From Bryoerythrophyllum caledonicum (Eukaryota > Streptophyta > Bryopsida > Pottiales > Pottiaceae): 64,000 nt of DNA. The notes below the pieces were generated by a model. That model worked only from the letters and a program-made list of their open reading frames with translations. It was not told where the DNA came from and ran no database searches. Numbering within the stretch: the stretch's first letter is position 1; the number at the start of each line of letters is the position of its first letter. Of this stretch, positions 23,400-36,130 are shown piece after piece. The DNA lies in NCBI GenBank assembly GCA_963971425.1, contig OZ020521.1, positions 250,501-314,500 of the forward strand. Direction: 5' to 3'. A program made the position numbers and the translations under genes.

Positions 23400-26003
23400 G
23401 GAGCGGAAGTGAGTACGTCGTGGTGTTGTACAGATCCGCGGAATCGAATTCGAGTGCTAAGCCCTAAACCCTGAAGCCATGGCAGTTGCTGCTTTGCAAC
23501 ATGGTCACATTTTCCATGCTTGGCGTGCAATGCAGCTTCACAGGGTTGGAGGATACATGAGGATCCAGCTGCTCGTCATTCCAGGGCTCCGGACATTCAC
23601 ATTGGGCTATGAGCCTCAGTGAACTGGATGATTCGCTGTTGGGTCCAGCACGGCTATCAGGTGCGGAATCTTCCTTGCCTTTCCTTTCCTTTGTAGCAAC
23701 GCTCCTACGCCGTATCGTCTTCATCACTCTCAGAGGGGTGGCACGGCAGATTTTGCACTGCAGTATTGCAAATGCGCTTTGTAGCAAGTCTGGGACTAGG
23801 TCGTATCCTTTCCTCTCCGGCTATGTTCGTTTTGCATTTGGTGCACTTTCGTTGTTGTAGCATTGTAGCTCTGCTCCATATCCGAGCAGCTTTGGGCTTC
23901 TGGCTTGGGTACTCGTGGTACTCGGCACCAGTTCACTGAACCTACTACTGTGGTACACTCCCAATTCGTGTGGGACCTGCTATCATATGGTTACGAGTAT
24001 TGATAAGAAACTGCCCTTGCGAACAGAAGCAGGAGGGGCTGAGGAGGTGTTTACCACTCGTCTTTCTTTAACATCCGGATGTTGGATCGCAACAAAAATC
24101 CACATGCATTCGAGTACCTGAACTTCAAGTGACGAGAGAAATCGCGATGGGAGATGAATAGAGAAAGAGTATTGAATGCTCCAGATTCAAAGCTCTCGGG
24201 TGGAGGCTGGAGTGCAGTGAGCCGCTTAGTGCAGTGCATTGTAGTGGATGGGTGTATCTGTCACTTGGCCATCTGATTGCGTCTTGTTCATTATTGACAC
24301 TTGTGGACCGAAACTGCTCCAAGAGGGCATGAAATGGCCGTTCATACCGACTCAGCTAACAATGTCACCCTTTGTGTAGAAAAATATTTCAATTGCAGGG
24401 AGTCTATAAGCTGTAAGATGAGACTAATGAAATACACTCCATTCATCTGAACCACCTTTGTCCGTGATTTTGTGGCCGACACCCTCGGGAGTATCTAAGA
24501 ACCAGAATATAAAAAATAATTCTTACACAGAAGTTAATCATCACCAGGCAAGTCGAATACAATGTCTACGACAGAGTCTCTCTGGAAGAAGAAGGAAATA
24601 GTGGGTTAAACCCCATTGGAGCCTTTTTGAATATGACAAGTTTCTAGTATTTAAACTCACACTTTGTAATGTGAATAGAAAACTCGTAATAAGTCAAGGC
24701 CGAAACTTGAAAGGGAACTTTACATTGCACTAGGCGGTCATAGGATTATACATTCTAGTGTAACTCGTCCGTGTATGAGCTTCTGTTCCACTTCATTGTT
24801 TACTCTATACAATGTGGATTGGGAACTGATGTGGATTCCACACAAAGTTTTCTTGTTACGCGACAAAGATTGGTACCAAGTTCAAAGAGAAAGGACTTCA
24901 AACGCTCACAACTTCCAGTGAAACCTGGTTCAATTCCAACAATTACATCTTAACCCGGGAACATCAGAGGAGCCTGAAATAGGCTTCTTGGATGACTATT
25001 CAAGGATGATAATCAATGTGAATGATCTTCTTCATCCCATTCTTTTTTGGAGATTTATTGAATGTGTAAGTACTAGATGCTGATGAAACTTGCCTTGTTG
25101 AGGTAGTCATGTTTTATCTAACGTAGAAAATCTTTGTGACATGGATCTCAATGTAGTGTATTTTAGAAACTTCTACATTTTGCTCTAAATCTAAATTTGA
25201 GTGTTTCAAATGATACTCCTTTAGGAAAATCACGATAATGATAAATATTCACAAAAAAATCTGCAAATTTGTGACACAATCAAGACATGTAATCTCATGT
25301 GTGAAAAATAAAATTAAAAAAATCCAATGGAATGGAAATTGGGATTGATGCCATGGTCATAAGCTCTGTCTTTTAGGGGTTACAGCTTCAACATCATAAT
25401 CTTAATCTCTTTGGGTGTTGTCCCCATTCTCTGCGACGTGCCTCCCACAGTATCACGAACGTGATGGGAAAATACCCACCACGCAGAATCTCGCGACCCA
25501 AAAGGGGATTATGTCAAAAAGACGCCCTCCAACGAGGCCGTCTTCCTAAACAACAACCACCCACTAACATCCCAATGACCAAGCATGCACGAACGGGGTT
25601 TTTGAGAATCTAGGGCTCGTGTGATTAAAAATTTCAACAATCTTTTTGAGCTATTTATTTATACCAAGAAGAAATATCACGGCATTATGGGACTAAAACC
25701 TATTTTCAAAACTAATCAGATATGATGAAAAAGTTACTATACCCTAGGAGTTCGGCTACAAGGGCACATTTGAGATTTTGCAAACAAGTACCAACATACC
25801 AACATACCAACTCGGACGATTCAATTGTATAGGGCAGCTGTAAGACCCAGCCCCCATAACATTCCAGAACTCAGCTACAAAAAAACGACCATCGCGTCGT
25901 TGTACTTCTCCACAAACCGGAACACACGTTGATACACTGCGGAGAAACGGGCTAAATCTCATCCCTACAACTAACTCACACTACCACTGCCCATGCCATC
26001 TCC
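23400..26003. other. Intergenic region between convergent INO80D-like and eIF3L genes
   Basis: About 2.6 kb between the stop codons of two convergent genes, so it should hold both 3' untranslated regions. I see no third gene, no tRNA or 5S gene, and no clear repeat. Base composition falls from GC-rich near 23500 to AT-rich near 25100-25350. Several 'aataaa' words (for example near 25310) could serve as poly(A) signals, but none can be assigned. Confidence 0.4.
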
Positions 26004-29000
26004 TCATTCCAGCTGCACGCGCTCCAACTCGCTGTTCACTTCGTCGAACTGCCACCATCCACCCCAACACCAAATCCAAGAACACGGGTCAGCCTCACCT
26101 CGACTCAGTCACACCCCCCTACAACCACACACTACACCACCTCCACAACCAAACCAAAGCGTCCTCCGACCAGACTCCAAGCACCCAACGCTCCTTCAAA
26201 CTTGCAATCGCCACAGACCACCAAACCAGACCGTACCTTCTGGATGTGACGGATGAAGTAATCTCCAAATCGCTTCGTCACTTTCGTGTCCGCAATATGT
26301 ACCATGTCCTGCAAAAATACGGGGCCACTCACCACGTCAGCACCACAAACCACATCGCCCACATGCCACTCCACACTCACCCTCTCACAAACTGCCACTT
26401 CCAAGCTGTCCACACTCACGTCGTCTATGTAAAAATCCACATCTGCATTCGACAGAACGCTGCCATCGTTGTTGATCACGTGCGTCTTGTGCTTATATGT
26501 CAGCAACGCCATCCTGACCACCACCCACATACATCCATCAGTACCCAATCCGACCATCCCAAGCCCACAAACATTATCCCCCCTACTGCTTCCACAAAAA
26601 CCACGTCGCCAAGACACATGTCCTCCCGCAAAACCCAGCTTCCAGTCCATCCACTTCACAGGAACCACTCACTCATCTTCCCCATCCCATGAATGCTCAC
26701 GCTTTCACCACCAGAGCGGGGGCCACCACGGGTCAAGCATACCTCAGAGTCGGCTCGTCCACGTCCATGAAAGATGCCAGCTTCGCAATCGAGATCGTCG
26801 TGTACAGCTTCAGGAAGCTCCGGATGCTCGACAGCAGCTGCTGCTGCCGGACCTCCGACAAAAACAGCTTCAGCTGTAACCTGTATGCGTCCTGTCCAAC
26901 CCCACCATCGTCAACCCACCCTTCAGTCAAACCCAACCCACACCCCCACGCCACCAACAAACCAACAAACCCACCAAAAAATGCCCACACAACCACTGCG
27001 CTCGTCATTCCTACCTGATTGAAGTTCACCGGCGGCTCGTCGTAGTTCGGCGGCGACGGAGTGATGAACTTCGGGCACGCGTACGAAAACAACTCGTCGA
27101 ACATCGACTCGTCGCTGCGCTGCATTCGCAGCATCTTCTCCGCATACTTCTCCCGCAACTGGTTGTTCACATTCTCCTCCACCAGCTTCGGGTGCGGGCA
27201 CAGCGAAAGGCAGATCGCCAGCAGCGCATACATCTGCTCGTTCTTCTTCAAAATCTGATCATACTGGGACGACCGCTGGTGGTACTGCTTCGTCTTGAAG
27301 ATGTACAGCAGAACCTGGTTGAACGACTTGATGGCGTCCATGTACCTGCCCCACAATACGCACCATGCAGGTCAGCGGCCCATCCTCCTACAGCACCGGC
27401 AAAGCACGCGCCACCACATCTGCCACGCTCAGAGCAGCAGAAAATCACACTGGCCGTACCTTCGCAGCATCAGGTTCGCAAAACCATAGTAGTAGATCGT
27501 CGTGATCTGGCACCCGATCACGGTGTTGAACACCCCCGGCTGGTTGATGTCGATCGGCGACAGCGCACGCAGCCCGCTCTGATAATCGCCCAACAGGCAG
27601 TGCACCCGCAGCAGGCCCACGATACTGAAGTACCCCAACACCTTCAGCACGTTCGTCCCGCCGTGGTAGTCGTACCCGTCCGTCGCCGTGAACGTCACGT
27701 TGCCCTCCTTCTCCTCCTCCAGGATTTGCAGAATCATCGACTTCTCGATCAACGCCTGCAGGTAGTTCAACACTCCCACCACGTTCCACACCTGTTGCAA
27801 CACACCCACCCATCAGAACCGACCACCAATCCAGCCCGCCACAAAACCCGCCACCGCCACCGCCACAAACGCACACTCGCTGCTCGCCGCCAGCAATGCA
27901 GACCAGCGCCAACAGACCCCACCAGCCATGCACAAAACCTAAACCTATCGCTTCTGACTGCAGCGCTTCTGCCAAGGCCAACATGGCGCACGCACGGCGA
28001 CACACTACCACTCCCCTCAACGACAGCGTCGCACCAGAGCACGCTCAGAAATGGAGGTGCTCGCAAACCAGCCCGGCCCACCTACAAACTCCCAGGGCTG
28101 CCCTTTCCTCATCATTGCTGAAACAGAGTGCATTCCCAGGAGTCCGAGGCTCCATCGCAGCAGAGGTATTCCTAAATTGCGGGGCCCACTACTCACACCC
28201 GCCCTACCATTGCGCAGAATTGACGGAAACCAGACCCCTCTCAATCGATGCGTGCACCCAGAACCATGTCACCACCGACGCTGAGCACTCTCACCACCTG
28301 ACCCGCCCTCCACCCTATCCTTCCACGGGTTAGGGCTTCGGAGATCCCTGAAAAGGCTTTGCAAATGCAACGCCACCAGGGTGCTGCTTCACTGGTGCTC
28401 TGCACGGAAGCCGGCCACCAGGGAACCGGGGGATCGACCACTGGCCGGAGCAGTCCGCTGTCCAGCGGAGCACGAACTCATCGTCCAAAGGTTCTCGACC
28501 CCACTCAACCGCAGCACCCATCGCGGCTCCCTGGATTGCAATCCCTCCCGCATTGCGCATGCTCCAGCAGGGCGAGATGTCCAGCAGGAATCTCAGGACG
28601 GGCCCGCACCTCGCGCCTGGGGCACCCGCTCGGGCATGCTATTCGACAGCAGGAACGCGGGCAACCCTAAACCTAAAACGCGAATGCGCCCTAAACCTAA
28701 AATGCACATGCGATCCACCGGCCAAAACAGGCACAATTCGGACGCGTTCCGTACCTCGTCAATCTGGCGAAGCACCGCCAGCTCGTGGTCCGTCTTCTGC
28801 TTCAGCTTGGCGCGGTACTGGCAGAACGACTGGAACTGGTAGATGAACTCGTCCACCATGTCCCACAGCCACTGGTTCGGCAGCTGCATGTTCACGTTGC
28901 CGTGCAGGATCACCTGGAACAGATTGCAGTAGTTGTCCCACGAGTCGCACCGCTGCTCCAGCGTCGGCTGCAGCCGCGCGTAGACGTGCCGGAACCACAT

Positions 29001-29327
29001 CTCCTTGTACAGCAGGCAGAACACGTGGTCGTTCTCGACGTAGGGCGCGATCACGTCGACGTGCGGCCAGTTGGACTGCTTGAACAGGCGCTCCGACAGC
29101 TTCTGGAAGCTGCCCTCGTACATCTGGTGGATCTCGTAGACGTTCTTCTCGCGGATGTGGCGGTACAGGTACACCACGAACGTCTTGACGACGTCCGGCA
29201 CGTACGTGGACGTGTCGAAGCCGGGCTCGGGCGGCAGCAGGTCGCGGAAGCCGTCGCGGAACTCCGGACGATCGTCGTAGGAGTCATCGTAGCCGCCGCC
29301 ATAGTCCCGCGCGGCGTCGTAGGCCAT
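26004..29327 (-). CDS. EIF3L: Eukaryotic translation initiation factor 3 subunit L
   Basis: Subunit l of the eIF3 complex, which binds the 40S ribosome in the cytoplasm and supports mRNA recruitment. Seven exons on the - strand: 29327-28755, 27791-27460, 27345-27015, 26891-26752, 26513-26420, 26308-26237 and 26048-26004. All introns are GT-AG, phases agree, and the total is 1,587 bp (528 residues), the family's usual length. Diagnostic blocks include NQWLWDMVDEFIYQFQSFCQ, TATDGYDYHGGTNVLKVLGY, FANLMLRRY, KNEQMYALLAICLSLCP, ELFSYACPKFITPS, then the PCI-domain region QDAYRLQLKLFLSEV, VDEPTLR, NADVDFYID, HIADTK and GDYFIRHI. The start MAYDAARDYGG is the first Met after an upstream region lacking family similarity; an in-frame Met further up (29528) lies in the leader. 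The gene looks intact and under normal constraint. Exons are GC-rich. Intron 1 is the longest, at 963 bp. Confidence 0.95.
28664..28706. repeat. Telomere-like tandem words in eIF3L intron 1
   Basis: CCCTAAACCTAAAA occurs twice, separated by CGCGAATGCG. This is a short interstitial stretch of plant-telomere-like sequence close to the donor of intron 1. It may be regulatory, like intronic telo-boxes of other plant genes, or a chance remnant. Confidence 0.5.
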
Positions 29328-29480
29328 GGCGGGCGAGGGCGAAGGGAAAGCGGACACTACAAAGACACCAGACAGACAGACCGTCGTCAACCCTAAAAGT
29401 ATCGGCCTGCTGGTGCAAAAGGTTGGAAGGGGAAGAACAACAGCTTCGGCCTCCGAAGACGCGAGGGTGGGCGTCAATAT
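29328..29480 (-). promoter_or_regulatory. eIF3L leader/promoter with a telo-box
   Basis: On the - strand, TTTAGGGTT lies at 29397-29389, about 60 bp upstream of the start codon. The telo-box (AAACCCTAA) is a known plant promoter or leader element of translation-machinery genes, so its place here fits the gene. Two more CCCTAAACCTAAAA words lie in intron 1 at about 28665-28705. The transcription start cannot be fixed from the sequence. Confidence 0.5.
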
Positions 29481-29920
29481 AGTGGGTGCCGCTCCGAAAG
29501 GTTCACCTGTTCCCACTCTCCAGTCCATTCATGTTCATGGGAATCAGCTGACGACTACGATTCTGATCCACTTTCCCGAATATAGAGGACGAGGTGCTGA
29601 TTCATTGGTCAGTTTTGTACATGAGTTTGTCCTACAAATTTGGATAATTCTCATGTGATGCCTAGGTTATATCCATGTAATGCTTATGTAATACCCGTTG
29701 TGTTTGAATCATTGTGATTTGATGAAATTAATCATCCGGCATGGCGTGTCCACGATGGACAGATGTGTACGGAAGCAAAAAGCTTATGTCGTGTGTAAAG
29801 TGTTTATTGTGGGTTAGGTAGCTTCCTATGGTGTCAATTTTAACATTCTTCTTTCAAATTTCTACTGTAGATGGGCATTACAAAATGCTTTGTGTGAGTC
29901 CAGTTTCTACCTAAATCTAA

Positions 29921-30509
29921 GGGCCGCTTCACACCTAACCCCGAGTCGAGAGTCCGTCGGTTTTCACCAATGAGATTGCTTGAATGGCCAAAGTCCGGCC
30001 TCTCGGCCTTCACACCAATGGCCAAAGTCCAAAGGCCGTCTTCTTCCAATGTGCCTACATGGCAGTACTTTTGGAGAGTTTTGGCGCCAAGGGGACGGAC
30101 TCTTGAGCAAAACTTGGGTCACAGTTTTTAGACGACCCAAACTTCCTTCGAGTGTCTCATGATTTTTTCAATAAATTAATCAAAATCTGACAAGATCTAG
30201 ACCGTTAGATGAAAGAGGCCAAATTTATTGGCCGGTTTTTTTTGGCTAGTATTTTTTGGATGATTTTTTTGGGCTGATTTTTTTTGGCATAATGATATGG
30301 GGTTTGGACTTTGGACTTGGGCTTTAGAGCTTCACACCACAACCGCCCAAAGACTTCAATATATATATATATATATATTTATTTATTTATTTTTATTATT
30401 TTTATTTGTTTTTAAATGTTTTTTTAATCTAAAAGTTTGGACTCTAGCCATAGTTTGGGCAAAAATTTTGACGGACTTACTCTCGACTTGGCCAGGTGTG
30501 AAGCGGCCC
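29921..30509. mobile_element. MITE, GGGCCGCTTCACAC family, copy 2
   Basis: A 589-bp element whose ends are inverted copies of GGGCCGCTTCACACC, with CGAGTCGAGAG just inside. Its interior matches copy 1 (12319-12898) in reverse orientation, for example 'atgatatggggtttggactttggacttggg'-type sequence near 30290-30325. It adds an (AT)n and ATTT microsatellite at 30358-30400. Flanks are TAA and TAG, again compatible with a decayed 3-bp target duplication. It has no coding capacity. It lies about 600 bp upstream of the eIF3L start and ends ten bases from the next element. Confidence 0.7.
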
Positions 30510-30519
30510 TAGTAGTTAA

Positions 30520-31441
30520 CCCCTAAAGGACCACGACCACTTTCGCTCTAAAACCAGTCCAAAACTGCCACTGCCAAAAAGAGACATGAAAATCACATTT
30601 TAAAGTGAACTTTGGATTTTCAACCGTAGGATCTTAAAATAAACTTCTAAATAAACATGCCGCGAAAGTTTGGTTGCAATCCACCGCACGGATTGATAGA
30701 TTTTAGTGTTTAAAGTCAAAACTATGGTTCATTTTCTTCCCTGCGTTGAGTAGTTCAGCAGACTTTGACTTCACTTTGTATCAAATTTTTGCATTGTACA
30801 AGGTCTAAATCTTTTACCATTGTCTTAAGCATGATGTTATTACCCAACACACCAATTTTTAGAGGGAAAAAAGGAGTGTAGCATATTCAAAGCAAGTGTG
30901 CAAGGAGTGGAGGTTCAAAAATTGCCATTTTACGTTTTTTTTTTTGTGAACTATGTATGTATTCGAATGATAATCCAAACGGTCAATAAGAAGGTTTTCA
31001 CCACATATTGTTGTTGAAAAAATAATAAGTGAAAAATATGAAGATCTCTAGGCTTTATGTAGAAAAGATGAATCTTTTTCCCCCCGTTGCTCGACAATGT
31101 GTGAAAATGTTTGACTTGGAATAAAATGCCTTTTACACTAAAAACAAGAATTTTTTTTGAAAATTTCCAAAGAAGGAAATATTCTTTATATATGTGAAAA
31201 ATCTCAATGTCAATGGAAACTTTTGTCAAAAAATTTGGAGGTGCCCGGAGTCCCCACTTTGGCTTTAAGTGGTACTAACTTTCAAACCACAAATCCAAAG
31301 AATAAAATAAAAATACCTCCACGAAGCTCTTATCAAGGCTATCTTGTATAAAATTTTCAATTAAAAAGGATTTTTTCTATAATTGTAGGTACATGCCCAA
31401 AATCCAATTTGACCCCGGGGGGACGTTTGGTCCTGTAGGGG
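30520..31441. mobile_element. TTAA-flanked, piggyBac-like non-autonomous element
   Basis: A 922-bp segment bounded by TTAA on both sides (30516-30519, 31442-31445). Short inverted ends read CCCCTAAAGGACCA on the left and the complement of TGGTCCTGTAGGGG on the right. TTAA duplication with CC(C)-starting ends is the signature of piggyBac-type transposons, and such short ends occur in their MITEs. The interior is AT-rich and non-coding. Its part at about 30640-31160 belongs to the dispersed family also seen at 3100-3450 and, inverted, at 31570-32040. Confidence 0.5.
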
Positions 31442-32045
31442 TTAATGCAAAAATTATAGGGTTTTGAATTTCAAATGGGGAGAGCGGGCACGTCGGGCAA
31501 TTCCAAAAACTTTTGCCATAACAGTCTATCAAATGTGAGATTTTCAAGAATGGGAAGTAATATTACTTCCTTTTATATTGTCAAAAAACATTTCTTGCCT
31601 TTAGTGAAAAATATCATTTTAACCCAAGTAAAACATTTTCACACATTGTCAGACATTGTCAGGCAAGGTACCAAAAAACTTCTTCTTTTCCACATAAAAC
31701 TTAGAAATCTTCGTAATATTTACATTTTATATTTTCTACTACAAGATGTGGTGTAAACCTTCTTATTGACAGTTTGGATTCTCATTCTAAAACATATTTA
31801 GCTCACAAAAAAATAAAATGTGAATTGGCATCTTTTGAACCTCCACTCTTTGCACAATTGTTTTGAATATGCCACACGGCTTTCCTACTTCTAAAAATTG
31901 GTGTATAAGGAAATGACATCTTGATTAACATGATGGTAATGAATTTAGACCTTGTGTAGTGCAAAAACTTGAGACCAAGTGAAATCATGGATTACTGATG
32001 CACTTAGCATAGGGAAGAAAATGAACCGTTTTCTCTTCTTCAAAC
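30690..32045. repeat. Long imperfect inverted repeat
   Basis: The left arm at about 30730-31160 and the right arm at about 31570-32030 are diverged reverse complements. Markers are 'ttttcttccctgc' on the left against 'gaagaaaatgaacc' on the right, 'accaatttttagag' against 'ctaaaaattggtg', and 'acaatgtgtgaaaatg' against 'cattttcacacattgt'. The spacer is about 400 bp. Only the left arm lies inside the TTAA-flanked element. A further partial copy of the 'ttcttccctgc...tactttgact' part lies near 33425-33465. Confidence 0.55.
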
Positions 32046-34883
32046 ACTATAATCTTTTAGTCTGTGTGGTGAAACTTTATGAAATTTTGTGAGGACGTCA
32101 TGGAATTGGTTTTTATAGGGATTAAAGAACTATGCGACTACAAATATACTCATTATAATTTTTACATGCAACAATGAGGGCACCAATAAGCGGAGTCATT
32201 CCATTCTTATACCTTAGATCATTCTAATGCTTGCTTTATTGCGGTACTTGTACTGTCTGTCCTCTTTAAATGTTTCCTCTTTAAATGTTATTGTCTCATG
32301 TATGTTAAACAAATCATACTCTTTAAAAATAACACTAGTAAGTGTTTGACATGTTTTGATCCCTACTTTGTTATACTGGCTTTTATAAATGTTAAAGTTG
32401 GTAAAATCAGAGAAATTTTACGGAATTAGATACGATCAAGGACAATAAAACGTAATGCACGACAATAAAATTGGCTTAGTAAATTGCAAACTAGAATTTA
32501 GGATGACTACTTTGGATGAAAAATATATGAATAAATGGAAATATTGGATGAAAACTGACGGAAAAAATTGGTTGAGAACTCCATATGCTACTTTTAATAT
32601 GTGTTATGGTGTTCTTTGCTCTGACCATTAACATTTAAAAATAGCAGACTATCCTGATTGACACTACTGGATAAGGTGATGCTTCTCGATACGTATAAGT
32701 TTGAAACATTTTTGTACACAATTAGGTAGACAAAAGTAAAAGAAATCGTCAATAATCATGCATAAATGATTTCTTCACATATGATATGTCAATGCAAAGC
32801 TATAAACCTAGTGCATATGAGAACCTCTTTAATTCTAAGTACAAAATTCTTGCAAGAATCTATTGATGGATAAAGTAGTATACCCTCCAAAGTTGACAAT
32901 TTTCACTACCAATACACAATACTTTTAAACACTATAATCTATTCCATCAATAGTTGGATGTGGTGCAAATATTCCCCAAAGTTTAGGTCATGGTTTGGAT
33001 TCAATTTTGTAAGGTAAGATATTGAATTGACAGAATTCTATCATGACAAGCTAAGCTCACAGAAGAAAATCACCACATAACTTAGTTTTGAAGAAATATG
33101 AGCTAGGCACTAAACGATTAAATGGAAAAGCTGCATCGACATTGGTTTTAAAATATTAATATAAATATAGCTAAAATAATTTATGATACTACTTAGTATT
33201 GTACACCAGACAATTAACCCCTAAATTTCCTTAACAACTTCACACCAAATACTCTTCAATATTGCCCCTCTAAGATGAGACATTACAAGACTGATTGAAA
33301 CAACTTTTTACTAGTATCAACCATAGGATTTTTAGGTTGACTACTATAGGGTGGCACTCAAAAATTTTCATGACCTTTGATTGCACAGAATGTATGATAC
33401 ATGCATTTGAAAATGCAATGTGGTTTTTTTCTTCCCTGCACGGATAGGGTCAGCGTACTTTGACTCAAGATATTGGCATACTTTTCCACTACACATTACA
33501 TAATTTTTATGGAACTATGTTCAGCCTTGTGTTAGGTCATTGCACGCAAAAAATCACAAGTAATGGAGGTGTTAAGGATTTAAAAAATGGACTTGCAATG
33601 ACAAGGGGTATAGAAATCAACCATTTACTTAGGAAAGCAATTTTATTTTTTAAATAGAAAAAAATAAATTGTATCTAAAATCCAAATTGTGGATAGAACT
33701 ATCATGTCTTATTCTATAGATAAATTTTTTTATTGAAAAAGGTGAAATCCTTAATTTCTATGCTTTTTAAGTGAAAACCATGAAGGTTGCCAGGAACTTT
33801 CCTTCATTGCCACAGAAAGTGCACTACTCAGCTCTACAGTGATACTATTGAAGCTCTACAGTAGTACTATTAAGCTTTACCGTACCTTGCCCGCCCTGAC
33901 CAAACTCTCTCTTTCAAACTTCAAACCTCAATAACTTTAGTTTTGTGTATTATATTTCAAAAACAATATTTTCATCACAAAGCTATTTCTTTGACGCATC
34001 TATGATCAAAATTTCAAAAAATCATAATCTAAATTGATACCCAAAATCACTAGAAGCCCACCTTGGGACTCTTATCTTTTAGGGCTTAAGCTATCATCAG
34101 ATAAGATTCGTCTCCACACAAGTTCTCTCATTTGCTGTCACACCCAAATTTATTGTGATGTTTATCAATTTTTTTGGAAAAGATTCAACATTGGCACATT
34201 TATAAAGGACTTGTCACGTACTTCAAGGCTGTGAATCCAACAATACTATTTGAGTAATCTTTGTCGAAACATTGATTCCACTATACATCCCACCTTGAAG
34301 ACATTTTCATTGCAATCATATGTATTTCACGAATTCATCTTTTGTAAGGTGTTTTAAAATGTGTTTGAGTCAATTTTGATTAGGCAATTGCATATTGTGT
34401 ATATTTCTGGCAAGTCTCTCTAAGAACCATTAGTTATCTCCATGATTTTTCAATCCTTTTTTCATCTATTTTAGACTGCAAACATGTTGCACTGAAAAGA
34501 AACTTCATTTTTAACTTCATAAATCATCATACAAAATCAACATGCAATGAAATGACAATTTAACCTACTTTCACGTGGCAATCTGAATGCATTATTCACA
34601 GCATAGATTAATAGATTAAGTGAAGGATTACAATTTAACCTTGTGGGATTCATACACGAACAACTTTCAAACTCAATGACACCTACAACTAGTTTCAGAA
34701 TGGATAAGGCAAAGTACTGAAAACTCGTTCAAACACTCTACAATGGCCACTCCGTAACTCAGAAACAAATTGTTTCATCAAACTGCTAAGAATGAGTCCA
34801 TGAATAGGAATGTGCAGGTTCAAAAACGCACTCAGACAATAGAGCACCAAGTATTACGATCACAAAACCACACCGAAGTGGTT
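32046..34883. other. AT-rich intergenic region downstream of the copper chaperone gene
   Basis: No gene recognised. Bases about 32690-33060 are one arm of an inverted pair whose other arm is at 36470-36603 plus 37499-37724. Bases 33380-33560 share words with the repeat family at 30640-30760. The 3' untranslated region of the copper chaperone gene should lie just left of 34884. Confidence 0.45.
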
Positions 34884-36130
34884 TTATACAACAGCAACTG
34901 CTTCAGCGGGTGCGCTGTCAGCCTTGGCTGCGGGCTCATCAGTCCAGAGGGATGTAGCCTTCCCAGTTTTGGAAATGCGGTCCAACACAACTTCGGGCTT
35001 AAGATTGCCCACGACTGTCACCTTTTGTTCCTTGATATCGATGTCGTAACTCTCGACGCCTACCAAATGTAAACACATCATGAGTCACAGTATTCCATAT
35101 ACTGTAAGGCCATCAAGATTTAGCCATTGAGCAATGAAAAATTGGATTCACAAATTAGTTGCACATGATATTCTCAAACACAAGTATTGTCTACAAGCAA
35201 AAGCCAATTAGAGTAAACCTGTGACGACTATATAAAACGACAATCTCCTAGAAACTGAAGGAAGCAAAACCTAAGACTCAATGTCCAGGTTCAGGATAGC
35301 TACCGTCCAGCTTGCCAATGGCCCTCTTGACTGCTCCTACGCAGCCCTGGCAGCTCATGGCCACCTTCAACACCGTGGTCTACACATCCGTCATTGAAAT
35401 GACAGGTTAGTGGTCCTTCGCCACGAGATTGCCAAACACACAATGCAATAACCTTGTGGTTCAGCCCCTATTCTGTACACTTACTATAGAACCAAAAACG
35501 GTGTCTGAGGAGATTTCAAGTGCTTCTGAGGATACAACACCACACTCTAATCCAAAACTGGAAATTAACCACAATATCAAACTCTATGCATCATCTAAGA
35601 ATCTCCTTGCACCGAGAAAAGCATCAAACAAGTATCCAGATTACGATATGTAAGGGGCGGCAACTATAAACACATTACAACTATTTCTGACGGCAAGAGT
35701 AGCCCAAACATACCTAAAATAAGACTCTTGACGCTCTGTTCCTGACAGCAACACTACTGTACTTACTCCATCATGCAAACAGAGTTGTACAGATCCTCAA
35801 TAAAAATAAATACACGTGCGCCTAGTCACAAGTACAAATACTAAAACAATTGGCGAAGAAAAAATGGAAAAGAATACACGATCAGAAAGGAAGCGTTACA
35901 AAACCCTTGCATGAACAACATCCTTATTCCGCCAAAGGTTTCCTCCCCTCCAGGAACTCACCAATAAAACAAACTTCGAAAATCCAAACAGAGAACAACA
36001 CACGCACTCACTCCCTACTCCGCAATCTAAAAAAAAGACGCGCACACGCACTCACTCCCTATCTGCGATCTAAAAAGAGACGCGCCGATCCAGAAGACCT
36101 CAAAAACATCACGCAACATACCTCAGCCAT
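34884..36130 (-). CDS. ATX1-type copper chaperone (heavy-metal-associated domain)
   Basis: Small cytosolic metallochaperone that hands Cu(I) to P-type copper ATPases. Three exons on the - strand: 36130-36122 (only MAE), 35379-35304 and 35059-34884. Both introns are GT-AG (742 and 244 bp) and phases agree, giving 86 residues. The metal site is MSCQGC (C13 and C16), the standard MxCxxC. The rest follows the family: [26 protein letters not shown], and the Lys-containing loop RISKTGKAT. After the domain comes a short Ala/Pro/Asp-rich tail ending AEAVAVV, a shorter version of the extension of plant CCH proteins. The tiny first exon, with a very long first intron, matches the layout of plant ATX1/CCH genes. 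It looks intact. Confidence 0.92.

Noticed and set aside
24915-24945. GGTTCAATTCC word resembling a tRNA T-loop
   Set aside because: No matching D-arm, anticodon arm or acceptor stem in the preceding 70 bases.
25390-25560. GC-rich island that might be a small structural RNA
   Set aside because: It does not match 5S, tRNA or spliceosomal RNA as I know them, and no clear stem set was found.
27192-28121. Long + strand frame across eIF3L exons and intron 1, and similar ones at 28785-29396 (+) and 22160-22915 (-)
   Set aside because: These are antisense shadows of GC-rich exons; the translations are Arg/Pro/Val-rich and match no family, while the opposite strand is a well-supported gene.
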